From: an uncultured Oleispira sp.
GTDB taxonomy: Bacteria > Pseudomonadota > Gammaproteobacteria > Pseudomonadales > Oceanobacteraceae
Direction of reading: 5' to 3'
DNA: 63,504 nt
Assembly: GCA_913061415.1 (NCBI GenBank)
Contig: CAJXUD010000006.1
Span: forward strand, 1 to 63,504
Shown here: positions 35,243 through 45,114 of the stretch, one piece after another
How positions within the stretch are numbered: the first letter of the stretch is position 1
Layout of the letters: every line of letters begins with the position of its first letter
The notes under the pieces: generated by a model
Database searches by the model: none
The model's input: the letters and a program-made list of their open reading frames with translations, nothing else
What the model was told of the DNA's origin: nothing
Position numbers and translations under genes: made by a program

Positions 35243-36850
35243 CTACTGATCCTCAAAAGGGTCGATCAGAACATCTTCTAAAATTTGTTTTTGCGTCAAC
35301 TCGGCTTCTAAGCCTAAGCGTTCCGTGAAGTCGAGCAGCCTAGCTTCAGGCCCGGACTCCTCTTTTTTGTCTTCGATTAACTCGCCTTTATAGTAGGCTT
35401 TTTTTGAATCAAAATTGTCATTGGTTTTTTCTAATGAGGCAGAGAGCAATTGCTGATTCCCCGTCGCAGTGGTGACGGTATTGGAAACGTCATACTTAAA
35501 CTCGTTATAACGGTAGGTTTGGGTTGCGAAGTCGGGCTCTTCTAATAATCCAAGCGCTTCGTAATAAGCCCCTTCCAGTTTAAAATCTTGTTGCGAGGTA
35601 GTAGAGGTAGTCGGCCCTTCAGTTTCTTGTTTAGTATGTACCGATAGCTCTAAAGAAAAACCGGAATATTCCTCAGGTTTCTCGGCAATATTAAATCGTT
35701 CTTTATGGCTAATGAAGTGAAAGCTAAAATCAGGAATTGGCAGCAGAGCGTCTTTGCTTTTTTCTGCATCAAAGGCATCGTGACCCGCTAATTCGGTAGC
35801 GCGATCTTGCTCCAACTCTTTCGCTCGGGCTACTTCACTGTCGCTCATGTCAAAGCCAGCAGCGAAGACATCAAGCATCAATAGTGCCTGAATATCGTCT
35901 GCCTGAGCTTTCTCAGCACTGTCTCTTAAAATGCCCAAATAGTGTTCCATCACCTGCTCTTTGCTTTGTTCGCTATATACTCTTTGTCCCAGCTTAGTGA
36001 GATCGATTTGCGCTTTATTGCCATCGTAATTAACTTCAATAAAACGTTCTTCGTCACTATTTTCATATTCCAGTGTTAATGGCTTGCTGGTGCCGCCCAT
36101 GCTATTCAAGCTCAGTTCGCTAATAACATCAAAAGACGCGAGATCGAGGGCTTTCAAGCTAGGGTTTGCATCATTAAACAGCGCGTTAGAAAATGCCTCT
36201 AAGTTTTCACTGAACTCTTTTAATTGCTTAATCTCTGCCTTGGTTAAATCGCCTTCCACTTCAAAGCTGATTTCTGTACTGCGAAAGCTGGCACCCTGGC
36301 CTACTTTATGAACACTAAAATCTTCAAACTCATAAACCAAGGTATCTGGATTTTTCCCGTGGCCATTAAAACTTTCAATAGAAAATTGAATGGTCGCGCC
36401 GCTTTTAGTTTTTAGCGCTAGATTGAAAGCTTGGGTTTTAGTTTTAGAAGATACCTCAAACGCACTGAAATCTACCTTACCTGCGCTAGCACTATCCGAT
36501 TGGTAGCTGTAGCGACGTAATACTTGCTGATAAGGCTCATTTGGCTTATCCAATAGCTCATTAAATCGAGTGCCTAGGCCTTTGAAGCGGTTGTCAGAAT
36601 TTTCATTATTAAGTTGATGGGTAAATCGCTGGGTTTGCTCGCTATTTTGTGTGGTGTTGGATACCGAGTGTTGAACATAGGTAGGTTTAGGCTGATACAA
36701 CTCGCTAAGTGACTCGGTTTGTGACAGCGTTAATTGTACCCCTTGATTGGCCTGTGCCGTATTGGTTCGCTGTTTAGCTACAAAAGCATCTGGAGACTGG
36801 CTTGCAGAAGCCTGGAGGTGTGAATAACTGGAAAATTTAGGTATATCCAT
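35243..36850 (-). CDS. Large acidic protein of unknown function
   Basis: About 535 residues from ATG 36850 (MDIPKFSSY). The longer frame from 36889 adds a poor N-terminus. The protein has no signal peptide or clear transmembrane helix and is rich in Glu, Asp, Ser and Thr, with alternating strand-like stretches such as TKSGATIQFSIESFNGHG and GFSLELSVHTKQ. I do not recognise its family. It is an isolated gene between DUF2798 and the aldehyde dehydrogenase. Confidence 0.75.
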   Translation of the reverse strand: MDIPKFSSYSHLQASASQSPDAFVAKQRTNTAQANQGVQLTLSQTESLSELYQPKPTYVQHSVSNTTQNSEQTQRFTHQLNNENSDNRFKGLGTRFNELLDKPNEPYQQVLRRYSYQSDSASAGKVDFSAFEVSSKTKTQAFNLALKTKSGATIQFSIESFNGHGKNPDTLVYEFEDFSVHKVGQGASFRSTEISFEVEGDLTKAEIKQLKEFSENLEAFSNALFNDANPSLKALDLASFDVISELSLNSMGGTSKPLTLEYENSDEERFIEVNYDGNKAQIDLTKLGQRVYSEQSKEQVMEHYLGILRDSAEKAQADDIQALLMLDVFAAGFDMSDSEVARAKELEQDRATELAGHDAFDAEKSKDALLPIPDFSFHFISHKERFNIAEKPEEYSGFSLELSVHTKQETEGPTTSTTSQQDFKLEGAYYEALGLLEEPDFATQTYRYNEFKYDVSNTVTTATGNQQLLSASLEKTNDNFDSKKAYYKGELIEDKKEESGPEARLLDFTERLGLEAELTQKQILEDVLIDPFEDQ

Positions 36851-36960
36851 ATACGGATCCCATAGCGATGTGCACACTAGTAAGTTCACATACGTTATCG
36901 GCAGCTTAGTTAATGACTTTAGCTAAGCACTTTAGCTAAGCACTTTAATATGGCTAGAAT

Positions 36961-37000
36961 AATAAACCGTCCTGCCAAATTCCAGCAGAACGGTTTTATT
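36961..37000 (-). terminator. Terminator after the aldehyde dehydrogenase
   Basis: On the minus strand AATAAAACCGTTCTGC and GCAGGACGGTTTATT form a long stem with one mismatch around a short loop, followed by a T-rich TTTATTATTC. Upstream of it a 13-base unit ctttagctaagca is present twice (about 36917-36943). Confidence 0.75.
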
Positions 37001-37021
37001 AAATTAATACTAGATCAACAA

Positions 37022-38434
37022 CTACAATCTAAATTTTAGCATCAAATTAACAACATTCTTGAACAGTCCGCCGTAGGGAGGCGACAACAACAGGATTATT
37101 TTTGAAGTCAGTGCAGACTGTTTAAATACAGGGCGCAATTTCGAAAACTCTTTAAAGCCTTCTTCACCGTGGTAATGGCCCATGCCGCTATTACCAATAC
37201 CACCAAATGGCATATCGTGCTGAGCAACGTGGAACATACAGTCGTTGATGCATACGCCGCCAGACAATGTTTTGTAGAATAAATCGTCTTGAGTTTTCTT
37301 GTCGTTAGTGAACATGTACAAGCCAAGAGGGCGATCGCGTTCGTTGATGTACTGAACTACTTCATCCAATGATTTATACGTTTTAATCGGTAGTAATGGG
37401 CCGAAGATTTCGTCTTGCATTACGATCATGTCATCGCTTGGATTCACAATGATATGCGGCGCGACTTTTTTGTCGGCAACGTTTAAGGCATCACCTTGTA
37501 ATAAGTTGATAACCTCAGCGCCTTTATCTTTGGCATCTTCTAGCGTGGCTTGCAAACGGCTAAACGCGGCTTCGTCGATGATTGCGGTTAAATCTGAGTT
37601 GTTGACGCTGTCATAACGGCTACCCACGATTTCTTTTGCGTGCTTAACAAACTCTTCAACCTTGCCTTCTGGTAGAAATATGTAATCAGGGGCAACACAG
37701 GTTTGGCCCGCGTTTAAGAATTTAGGGAAGGTCATGCGCTCAGCGACTGTGCGTATATCGTAGTCAGGGGCGACGATGGTCGGAGACTTACCGCCCAGTT
37801 CTAGCGTCACAGGTGTTAGGTTTTTAGACGCGGCTTCCATCACGATTTTGCCCGTTGCGGCAGAACCGGTGAACACCATGTGGTCCCAAGGCATGGAAGA
37901 GAATTCACGCGCCGAGGTGGCTGGAATAACAGCCAATACAGATTCGTCAAATACCGCCGATACCAGTTCATCCAGCAGACGGCACAAGTTTTGAGAGTTA
38001 GCGGCCATCTTAACGATGCAGCGGTTACCGGCGGCTAGGGCGCTAACACATGGGCTAAGTGCTAGAAATAATGGGTAGTTCCATGGAGTAACGACACCGA
38101 CAACGCCTTTAGGCTGTGGGATCAGTTTGTTGCTTGCGCCTTTAAACGCTAAGCCAACGTGACGGCTTCTTGGCTTAGCCCACTTGCTGATGCGTTTTTT
38201 GGCGTAGGTGACTGAACCTAATAACGGGGTGATTTCCAATAGCATGGTTTCATTGGTAGAGCGGCCGCCATAATCTTTATCAATCGCAGCACAGATGCGA
38301 TCGGCATTGCTTTCTATTATTTGAGCCAGCTTTTCTAGGTTGTCTTTGCGTTCGTTGATGCTGGGATAAGCATGCTGACGCGAGGCCTTGTATTGCGTTT
38401 GGTAGGTAGCCTGAAGTCTTTCTGATGGAGTCAT
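37022..38434 (-). CDS. Coniferyl-aldehyde-type aldehyde dehydrogenase
   Basis: A 470-residue NAD(P)-dependent aldehyde dehydrogenase. Visible motifs are VVTPWNYPLFLAL, FTGSAATGKIVM, the general base in LELGGKSPTIV and the catalytic Cys in NAGQTCVAPDY. The C-terminal PFGGIGNSGMGHYHGEEGFKEFS is typical of the coniferyl aldehyde dehydrogenase-like group, which ends in a hydrophobic tail as here. It is divergent from the monooxygenase operon and may oxidise fatty or aromatic aldehydes from it; that link is inferred. Confidence 0.92.
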   Translation of the reverse strand: MTPSERLQATYQTQYKASRQHAYPSINERKDNLEKLAQIIESNADRICAAIDKDYGGRSTNETMLLEITPLLGSVTYAKKRISKWAKPRSRHVGLAFKGASNKLIPQPKGVVGVVTPWNYPLFLALSPCVSALAAGNRCIVKMAANSQNLCRLLDELVSAVFDESVLAVIPATSAREFSSMPWDHMVFTGSAATGKIVMEAASKNLTPVTLELGGKSPTIVAPDYDIRTVAERMTFPKFLNAGQTCVAPDYIFLPEGKVEEFVKHAKEIVGSRYDSVNNSDLTAIIDEAAFSRLQATLEDAKDKGAEVINLLQGDALNVADKKVAPHIIVNPSDDMIVMQDEIFGPLLPIKTYKSLDEVVQYINERDRPLGLYMFTNDKKTQDDLFYKTLSGGVCINDCMFHVAQHDMPFGGIGNSGMGHYHGEEGFKEFSKLRPVFKQSALTSKIILLLSPPYGGLFKNVVNLMLKFRL

Positions 38435-38722
38435 AAGTGAATTCGTTTTGTTAAGATTATTAGAGTAATAGCTCAGTTTAGTTTACCTAACCTGTACTCA
38501 TAAATCTAATGACTTTCTATGGGCAGTATTAGAGCAGTATCAATGTATAGTTTGGCGGTATCGAACACGCTAAAAACCCCTATTAATTATGCAATGTGTA
38601 CAAAACAATCGTTACTTAGCGGTCGTTGGTCTATTGCGTAATGGCTATTTTTTACATTGCGTACTGATAATTAGGTACATAAGATGAATCTTGTCGAATA
38701 ACATTAAAAATAAAGGCAAGCT

Positions 38723-40282
38723 ATGAATGCTCACTCCAAGGGATCTAACCCAGATACAGATGTATTGATTATTGGTGCCGGTATTTCCGGTATTGGTCTG
38801 GCTTACTATTTACAACGTGATCAGCCAAACAAGCGCTTTACCATTCTAGAATCTCGGGGTGATATTGGTGGCACTTGGGATTTGTTCCGTTATCCAGGCA
38901 TTCGCTCTGATTCCGATTTATATACCTTTGGCTATGAATTTAAGCCTTGGAAAAGTCCAAAGGCAATTGCCGATGCGGGCAGCATTATGGATTACCTACG
39001 TGAGGCCGTGGACGAAAATGAGCTGCAGAAAAAAATCCGCTTTAATAGCCGAGTTGTTAGTGCTAACTGGTCAAGTGAAGATGCGCATTGGCGAGTAGAG
39101 TTTACCGATACAGCCACAGGAAAAACCGAAGTCATGACAGCAGGCTGGTTATTCTCAGCAGCGGGTTATTATCGTTATGAAGAAGGCTTTACTCCAAATT
39201 TCAGCGGCCGTGAAAACTTTAAAGGTCAGATTGTTCATCCGCAGACTTGGCCTGAAGATCTAGACTATCAAGATAAAAAAGTTGTGGTCATCGGCAGTGG
39301 CGCAACGGCAGTGACCTTAGTGCCAGCAATGGCAGACAAAGCAGAGCATGTCACCATGTTACAGCGCACCCCAACGTATGTGGTGAGCTTGCCAACAGAA
39401 GACCCGATTGCCAATGTGATTAAAAAAATCTTCCCTGAAAAACTAGCGTACAAAATGGTGCGCAGTAAAAATATAAATCTGACTCGTTGGTGGTGGCGTT
39501 TTTGCCAGCGTTTTCCAAATGCCGCGCGCAAATTAATTCGCCTTGGCAATAAAAAACTATTACCAAAAGACTATCCAGTCGATACGCACTTTAACCCACC
39601 GTACAATCCTTGGGATCAGCGTTTGTGTGCAGTCACAGACGGTGATTTTTTTGAATCGATTAGTAAAGGTGATGCCTCCATCGTTACCGATCATATCGAT
39701 ACTTTCACTGAAAAAGGAATAAAGCTGAAATCAGGCCAGCAACTCGATGCAGATATTGTAATCACTGCAACAGGGCTAAACGTGCAGCTGTTTGGTGGTA
39801 TTGATTATAGCGTCGACGGCGTACCGATTGATTATCCCAAGTCTGTTGCTTATAAAAGTTTAATGCTCAGTGGTGTACCGAACTTTGCTTACGCGATTGG
39901 TTATACAAACTCTTCTTGGACATTAAAAGTGGGTCTGATCTGCGAACACCTGTGCCGCATTATGCAGCACATGACAGAGCAAGATAAGCAGATCTGTCAG
40001 CCAGAATTGCCAAACCCGAATATGCCAACCCGCCCACTATTAGATTTTGGTGCCGGTTATGTTCAGCGAGCCATTGATAACTTACCTCGCCGAGGCATGA
40101 GTGCCCCTTGGGATGTCGCGATGGATTATAAAGTCGATGCGCAAAACTTGCGTTTTGGTTCAGTCACCGATGATTGCTTAAAGTTTTATGCCCGTACAAA
40201 AGCCCCGCTAAAGTCTAGCGAAGCAAAAAAAGAGTCAGCTTCTAATCAGAAGACGCACGCAAAAACGGAGGCTGAAATATGA
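38723..40282 (+). CDS. Flavin-containing (Baeyer-Villiger-type) monooxygenase
   Basis: A 519-residue FAD/NADPH monooxygenase. The FAD Rossmann site is IIGAGISGIGLAYYL, and the Baeyer-Villiger fingerprint-like FKGQIVHPQTWPED is present, followed by the NADPH site VVIGSGATAVTLVPAMA. FRYPGIRSDSDLYTFGYEF is typical of this group. The family inserts oxygen into ketones or similar substrates. Its stop overlaps the start of the SDR gene (ATGA), forming an operon with the SDR and hydrolase genes. Confidence 0.93.
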   Translation: MNAHSKGSNPDTDVLIIGAGISGIGLAYYLQRDQPNKRFTILESRGDIGGTWDLFRYPGIRSDSDLYTFGYEFKPWKSPKAIADAGSIMDYLREAVDENELQKKIRFNSRVVSANWSSEDAHWRVEFTDTATGKTEVMTAGWLFSAAGYYRYEEGFTPNFSGRENFKGQIVHPQTWPEDLDYQDKKVVVIGSGATAVTLVPAMADKAEHVTMLQRTPTYVVSLPTEDPIANVIKKIFPEKLAYKMVRSKNINLTRWWWRFCQRFPNAARKLIRLGNKKLLPKDYPVDTHFNPPYNPWDQRLCAVTDGDFFESISKGDASIVTDHIDTFTEKGIKLKSGQQLDADIVITATGLNVQLFGGIDYSVDGVPIDYPKSVAYKSLMLSGVPNFAYAIGYTNSSWTLKVGLICEHLCRIMQHMTEQDKQICQPELPNPNMPTRPLLDFGAGYVQRAIDNLPRRGMSAPWDVAMDYKVDAQNLRFGSVTDDCLKFYARTKAPLKSSEAKKESASNQKTHAKTEAEI

Positions 40283-41112
40283 AGCAATTTAATAATAAGG
40301 TGGTTGTCGTCACCGGCGCAGCCTCGGGCATGGGTCGAGAGTATGCATTAGAGTTTGCCCGTCTTGGCGCCTTAGTTGCGATGACGGATGTTAATGAAAA
40401 AGCCTTGGCTGAAACTCATGCGATGGTGCAAAAAATTACCGATAAATACACCTGCTGTGAAGTGATGAATATCGGCTCGCAAGAGGATGTTCAGGCCTTT
40501 GCTGAAAAAGTAAAAAACAAACTCGGCAATGCCCATGTGATTATTAACAACGCTGGCATAGGTGGTGGCGGGGCGCCAGTTTGGGCTCAAGACATGGAGC
40601 AATTTCAGCTGACGATGAATGTTAATTTTTTCTCAGTGGTCAATATGACCAAAGCGTTTTTACCGCAGTTACTGAGAAATCAAGAAGGGGCAGTGGTCAA
40701 CGTATCCAGCGTATTCGGTTTAATCGGAACCCCAAGTACCAGTGATTATTGCGCGTCGAAATTTGCCGTACGTGGCTTCAGCGAATCTCTCATGGTTGAA
40801 CTGGCCGATACGCCTATTTCGGTTCACTTAGTACACCCCGGCGGTATCAAAACCAATATCGCGAAAGACTCTAAAAATGGCGCTGAGTTTGAAGAAAAGT
40901 ATTTGAAAACCAGCCCATTAACCGCAGTACGTATCGTGATCGACGGCATTAAAACCGGTAAACAGCGCATGGTCTTTGGCCATCAATCGTCTTTGTTGCG
41001 CTTTCTAACCTTGTTACCACTGAAGTTACGCAACTGGATATTAAATCGTGAGATGAGTGATCTGCGTGATCCAGAACATTACGAACTGTTATCTGCAATG
41101 GAGAAAAAATAA
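40279..41112 (+). CDS. Short-chain dehydrogenase/reductase
   Basis: A 277-residue classical SDR. The cofactor site is VVVTGAASGMGREYA (TGxxxGxG), followed by NNAGIGGGG and the catalytic VNVSSVFG...YCASK (Ser, Tyr, Lys). It overlaps the monooxygenase gene by four bases and the hydrolase gene by one base. It likely interconverts an alcohol and a ketone in the same pathway as the monooxygenase. Confidence 0.94.
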   Translation: MKQFNNKVVVVTGAASGMGREYALEFARLGALVAMTDVNEKALAETHAMVQKITDKYTCCEVMNIGSQEDVQAFAEKVKNKLGNAHVIINNAGIGGGGAPVWAQDMEQFQLTMNVNFFSVVNMTKAFLPQLLRNQEGAVVNVSSVFGLIGTPSTSDYCASKFAVRGFSESLMVELADTPISVHLVHPGGIKTNIAKDSKNGAEFEEKYLKTSPLTAVRIVIDGIKTGKQRMVFGHQSSLLRFLTLLPLKLRNWILNREMSDLRDPEHYELLSAMEKK

Positions 41113-41987
41113 TGACAAAAACAACTCAACCAGAAATCGAAGCACGTAAAGATATTGATTTTGGCTTGGATGAAAATATTCCAAAATATTGGCATTCCAA
41201 TGATCCGTTTAAAACACGGATACACGATGCTTTGCAATCAACCTTCCCAGAAGGTGAACGCTACTTTATTTCAAGTGTGCGTGCTTTTCGCGACAAAATT
41301 ACCGACCCGCAGCTGATTCACGAAGTAAAAGAATTTACCGTGCAAGAAGCCCAACACGGCATTGCGCATACGAAATACAACAACCTGTTGGAAAGACAAG
41401 GAATACCAATGGAACGTTTGTTGGCCGAGCAAAAAAATCAAATCAAAAAAGATGAAAAGAGATTGTCGCCTGAATACAACCTTGCAGTGACGGCAGCAGC
41501 AGAACACTTTACGGCATTATTGGCGGATACGTATTTTTCTAATAAAGAAACCACCACAGGCATGCACCCTAAAATGCGAGCCTTATTTGCTTGGCATGCT
41601 ATTGAAGAAATGGAGCATAGATCGGTCGCCTTCAATGTAATGAAAGACGTCGCAAAGGTTGGCTACTGGACTCGCGCCAAAGCGATGGTGCGTGCGACAT
41701 GGATTATTTCTCATTTCATGTTTCATTTTGCCGACCAGATGTTAGAAGCCGATGGCTTTACTAAGTGGCAGCGTCGTAAAATGTTTGTCAAAAACCTTCC
41801 ATGGCTGTATGGCCCAAGAAAAGGCCTTCTCTCATCTTTCACCCCAAATCTACTGCGTTATTTTAAACCGAGCTTTCATCCAGAAGATATTCCTGTAGTG
41901 CACAACTATGGCGAATGGGTAAAAAGTTATGACGCGACCGGTAATCCGCATGAAGCGTGTGATGCGTTGATGGCGGCGGCTTATTAA
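41112..41987 (+). CDS. Metal-dependent hydrolase-like protein (PF10118 type)
   Basis: A 291-residue protein of the predicted metal-dependent hydrolase family. It has repeated Glu/His motifs in helices: FTVQEAQHGIAHTKYN, AAAEHFTALLADTYF and WHAIEEMEHRSVAFNVM, which would form a diiron-like site. The actual reaction is unproven. In many marine and actinobacterial genomes it accompanies flavin monooxygenase and SDR genes, as here. It is the last gene of this operon. Confidence 0.9.
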   Translation: MTKTTQPEIEARKDIDFGLDENIPKYWHSNDPFKTRIHDALQSTFPEGERYFISSVRAFRDKITDPQLIHEVKEFTVQEAQHGIAHTKYNNLLERQGIPMERLLAEQKNQIKKDEKRLSPEYNLAVTAAAEHFTALLADTYFSNKETTTGMHPKMRALFAWHAIEEMEHRSVAFNVMKDVAKVGYWTRAKAMVRATWIISHFMFHFADQMLEADGFTKWQRRKMFVKNLPWLYGPRKGLLSSFTPNLLRYFKPSFHPEDIPVVHNYGEWVKSYDATGNPHEACDALMAAAY

Positions 41988-42045
41988 GCAGTAATGACTT
42001 TATGAAACTAAAGGCTTCGGTGTTATCAGAACGTCGAAGTTTTAG

Positions 42046-42609
42046 TCTTCAGAAGCTCATGACATTTCACGCGCCTTAGCAATACGCGACGGCGGTTGCC
42101 AATTTCCAGGCTGCTGCGAAACCCGCTATTTAGAAGGCCATCATATAAAACACTGGGCTGATGGTGGCGAAACGAAACTCGATAACCTCGTGACACTATG
42201 CCGCTACCATCATCGTGAATTGCACAAAGGCTCGTTCTTCCTATCCGTCAATCCTGCAAGTAATAACTTAATAACAGGCAAGCCCCAGCGTTTTGTTGAG
42301 CGTTTATGTTTTTCTAAAATCGAGAAGTTTTGCAAAGCACCGTTTAATCGATCACCGCAGGATAAAAACATCATCGCCGCCAACCCTGCGATCTTTACCT
42401 GTGCGTGCTGTGACTCGAGCGCAATAGGCAGTGAGTTAGATAGTGAGAGAAGCAGTGAGTGAAAAGGTGCAATCACTAATGAGATTTATCACACGATAGA
42501 TGAAAAAACAGCCGTGACTAAGTGTGAGGGGGAGCAAATGGATTTGGGAATGGCGATTGATGGTTCGTTGGGTGTGAATAGGCAGTCAATTAATTTTAAA
42601 GATAACTAG
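42046..42609 (+). pseudogene. HNH endonuclease remnant (DUF222/13E12 type), 5'-truncated with in-frame TGA
   Basis: One frame from 42046 to the TAG at 42607-42609 reads as the C-terminal half of a DUF222-type HNH endonuclease: RALAIRDGGCQFPGC, then GHHIKHWADGGETKLDNL, then LCRYHHRELHKG. The N-terminal half is missing, and the frame upstream is closed by TAG at 42043-42045. A TGA at 42460-42462 splits the frame, but the same frame then continues with CEGEQMDLGMAIDGSLG, the expected family C-terminus. The original gene was therefore whole and has decayed. Short gtgag-type repeats surround the TGA. Confidence 0.88.
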
Positions 42610-42719
42610 TTCTTTGTTCTGATATACGGGTAAGGATACAGCAGGTATTCTTCTGCCAAAGTGTTATTACCGCGGTATTGAAATAGTAGATATATTTTAC
42701 CCCTAGGGATATTGATTAA

Positions 42720-43193
42720 ATGAATGGCGAAGTAGTCCAGCCTTTTTATATTAGGATATTAAGTGTCGTATTTTTTGTGTCATTTTCCGTCGGGAGTTTA
42801 GCGTGGTTTGGTAGCAGTCTAAATGACTTAGTCTCTGACCTAATGAATATGAGTAATATAATTACCTTTGATAAAGGTTCAATGTATATGCTTGGAACAG
42901 GAGTTGGAGCACTCTCGTTTTCTGTAGCAGTCATTTATTCTGCGATCTTTCAACGAAAGGTTTCTTTTAGTGTTGAGAAGCTCGTGATAAAAATAGCGTT
43001 GATTAGTATCGTCGTCATGTTTGTTCTGCCACACGCTGCTCACTTTTTAATTGATAATGTAATAAGCGATAACGGCTATCAAGAATGTGAGCCGCTTTCT
43101 CATAGAGGGCTACGTTATAGTAAGTACGTTTTTACTCAAGATGAAGAAACCTGCATAAACCTAGTTGCCGAAAAAGCTTTAAATAACCGCTAG
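42720..43193 (+). CDS. Small membrane protein, DUF1240-like
   Basis: A 157-residue protein with hydrophobic segments at about residues 10-28, 56-74 and 88-110, and a C-terminal polar part with conserved-looking cysteines (YQECEPLSHRGLRYSKYVFTQDEETCINL). It is reminiscent of DUF1240 proteins, but I am not certain. It lies in a decayed accessory patch between the HNH remnant and a small lipoprotein. Confidence 0.6.
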   Translation: MNGEVVQPFYIRILSVVFFVSFSVGSLAWFGSSLNDLVSDLMNMSNIITFDKGSMYMLGTGVGALSFSVAVIYSAIFQRKVSFSVEKLVIKIALISIVVMFVLPHAAHFLIDNVISDNGYQECEPLSHRGLRYSKYVFTQDEETCINLVAEKALNNR

Positions 43194-43216
43194 TGTATTA
43201 GGAGCTGTAAATAACC

Positions 43217-43591
43217 TTATTTACAGCTGATTACTTCTGCATCAATGGTTATAAACCACATGCCATTTTTTTCTGCCATTTCTTCGATCTGGCTTCTGTC
43301 GAGCGTAACTGAGCACTCGCTTGAAACCGATAACGTTATTTTGTTAAGTCCTTTATCCAGTACATCGCTATCAAAAGAACTAAGTTCATATCTCCAAGAA
43401 TTAGAAGCTCCAGGTTTTAGCTGAAAATCTAAATTATCAACTTTATCCGTAGCTGTAATAAACTCACCTTGAAAATCAATACTAGCTGCTGAGTCATTTT
43501 TAATCGTCACAAACCTGACAGAAGAGCAGGCTGTAACTAGAAATGAAACTGCACATGCAAAAATGAATGGTATTAGCTTATTAATTTTCAT
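43217..43591 (-). CDS. Small lipoprotein of unknown function
   Basis: About 124 residues from ATG 43591, supported by AAGGGAAC just upstream and a lipoprotein signal (ACAVSFLVTACSS); the longer frame has no sense as a signal. The mature part is a short beta-rich domain (VRFVTIKNDSAASIDFQGEF ... KITLSVSSECSVTLD). No family was recognised. Confidence 0.72.
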   Translation of the reverse strand: MKINKLIPFIFACAVSFLVTACSSVRFVTIKNDSAASIDFQGEFITATDKVDNLDFQLKPGASNSWRYELSSFDSDVLDKGLNKITLSVSSECSVTLDRSQIEEMAEKNGMWFITIDAEVISCK

Positions 43592-43790
43592 AGTTCCCTT
43601 TATGCCGTGATTGTTATGGCTAATATCCTTAGCACCTATATTAACGCTAAAGCTAGGAACAAAATACCACTGTTTCATTCATAATATATCTAGCAAGTTT
43701 TGCAGTGAAGAAAGCGCTAAGTAAGAGACTGCAACAGTTTAAAGTTAAAACCAATATTCAAGATGAAACGCCTCTAAATAGTGCAAAAAG

Positions 43791-43806
43791 CGTTTCAGCT
43801 GAAACG
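43791..43806. promoter_or_regulatory. 16-bp perfect palindrome
   Basis: CGTTTCAGCTGAAACG is a perfect palindrome flanked by an A run and a T run, lying between the divergent lipoprotein and TPR genes. It could be a repressor operator or a small hairpin terminator. Confidence 0.5.
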
Positions 43807-43962
43807 TTTTTAGTAATCAAATATAAGATGCAGTGAGAGTTGGCCCAAACTAAAAGCCCTTATGTCTCATAAGGCATTAACATTGACAAAATACATTGTT
43901 ACTATGGGAGGATCACTAAAGGTGTCTACTTAATAAACGGACACATACGAAAAGGATTTTCC

Positions 43963-44775
43963 GTGAAGTATCTGTTATTAAGCCTGCAACTATTCTGTAT
44001 TTCGCTGCTATGTTCTTATACAGCCCATTCGCTAGAAGACAGCGAATTCAAATTTCTTATCGACAATATTAAGCAAAACAAACTCGATGTTGTTGAAACC
44101 TATCTAGCAGAAGAAAGAGCCACCGCCACCACAGATCCTGATTACACCGTTCTATTACTTAACTACAGCTTTAACAAAGCACGTAGTACTCACTTTACGA
44201 CGGGCTTAGGCGAAGCAAAGAAAGGTGATTTCGAACTTACATCGCTAGATGGCAACAATACAAAAGGCTTTCTTCGTGAAGTCGTCAGCTTCGATGAAAT
44301 CTCTATTCTTGAATCGCTTCGTATTGCTCAAGATAATCTCAGGTTCTTTCCAAATCAGCTCGATATCCACTTCGGCATAGTCTCTATTGCTCAAAATATC
44401 GGTGAGCATTCTGTTATGGCCGACCAGTTAATCAGCATGCTTAAAACCTCTAAAGAAATCGATAATAAATGGCAGTGGGGAAAAGTCGGTTCTATGGAAG
44501 GTGATCCTGAAGAGTTCATGATTCAAGGCTTGTTACCTCGTACTGCTATGTTGTTTCGATTGGAATCGGAAGAGGGTGATCGTTTGTTGATTAACGTTTC
44601 TGAAGCATTGATTCAGTATTATCCGAATAAGGTTTATGGCTATGCCAATTTAGGATCGTTGTATGGTGCTACTAAGCGTTATGACGAAGCTAGGAAGTAT
44701 TATGAGAAAGCTTTGGAGGTTGATCCTAATGATGAGGTAGTTATGAAAAATTTTAAACGTTTGAACAATCATTAG
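43963..44775 (+). CDS. Exported TPR protein of unknown function
   Basis: A 270-residue protein starting at GTG 43963 (AAAGGA upstream) with a signal peptide ending YTAHS. A TPR repeat is visible near the C-terminus (GYANLGSLYGATKRYDEARKYYEKALEVDPND), and the earlier part is helical (ESLRIAQDNLRFFPNQLDIHFGIVSIAQN). TPR domains mediate protein-protein contacts. The specific role is unknown. Confidence 0.75.
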   Translation: MKYLLLSLQLFCISLLCSYTAHSLEDSEFKFLIDNIKQNKLDVVETYLAEERATATTDPDYTVLLLNYSFNKARSTHFTTGLGEAKKGDFELTSLDGNNTKGFLREVVSFDEISILESLRIAQDNLRFFPNQLDIHFGIVSIAQNIGEHSVMADQLISMLKTSKEIDNKWQWGKVGSMEGDPEEFMIQGLLPRTAMLFRLESEEGDRLLINVSEALIQYYPNKVYGYANLGSLYGATKRYDEARKYYEKALEVDPNDEVVMKNFKRLNNH

Positions 44776-44838
44776 GAAATATAATGTCAGTTTTTCCTTA
44801 CTGATTAATAGACCCAACAATTAGGCCGAAAGATAAGT

Positions 44839-45114
44839 ATGAAAAACGAAGAGTACATCCCATTAAATCGTCAATTTTCACTTGTTACAAAGAACGATAA
44901 AGGTGTCGAAAATGAAGACTTTTATTATTCGTATGGACGTTCGGATACTAAAGGATGGGACAAGCTGGATGATGAGTTTCGAAGTGTTATTTTAGCCGAA
45001 GCTGGCGCGGGCAAGACAGAGGAACTACGTAATAGAGCAACCTTTTTGTCTAGCGAAGGTCGAATTGGTGAATTAGTAAGTAAACTAAATTTTGCAGCAA
45101 CGCTAAGGCTGTAA
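44839..45114 (+). pseudogene. Truncated P-loop (STAND/NACHT-like) NTPase
   Basis: The frame begins as a plausible cytoplasmic protein (PLNRQFSLVTKNDKG ... WDKLDDEFRSVILAEAGAGKTEELRNRATFL), with Walker A AEAGAGKTEE. This is the N-terminal start of a large STAND/NACHT-like ATPase often found in defence systems. Soon after FLSSEGR, near 45065, it runs into the reverse strand of an outer-membrane protein gene and stops at 45114. Walker B and all downstream domains are lost. Confidence 0.7.
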
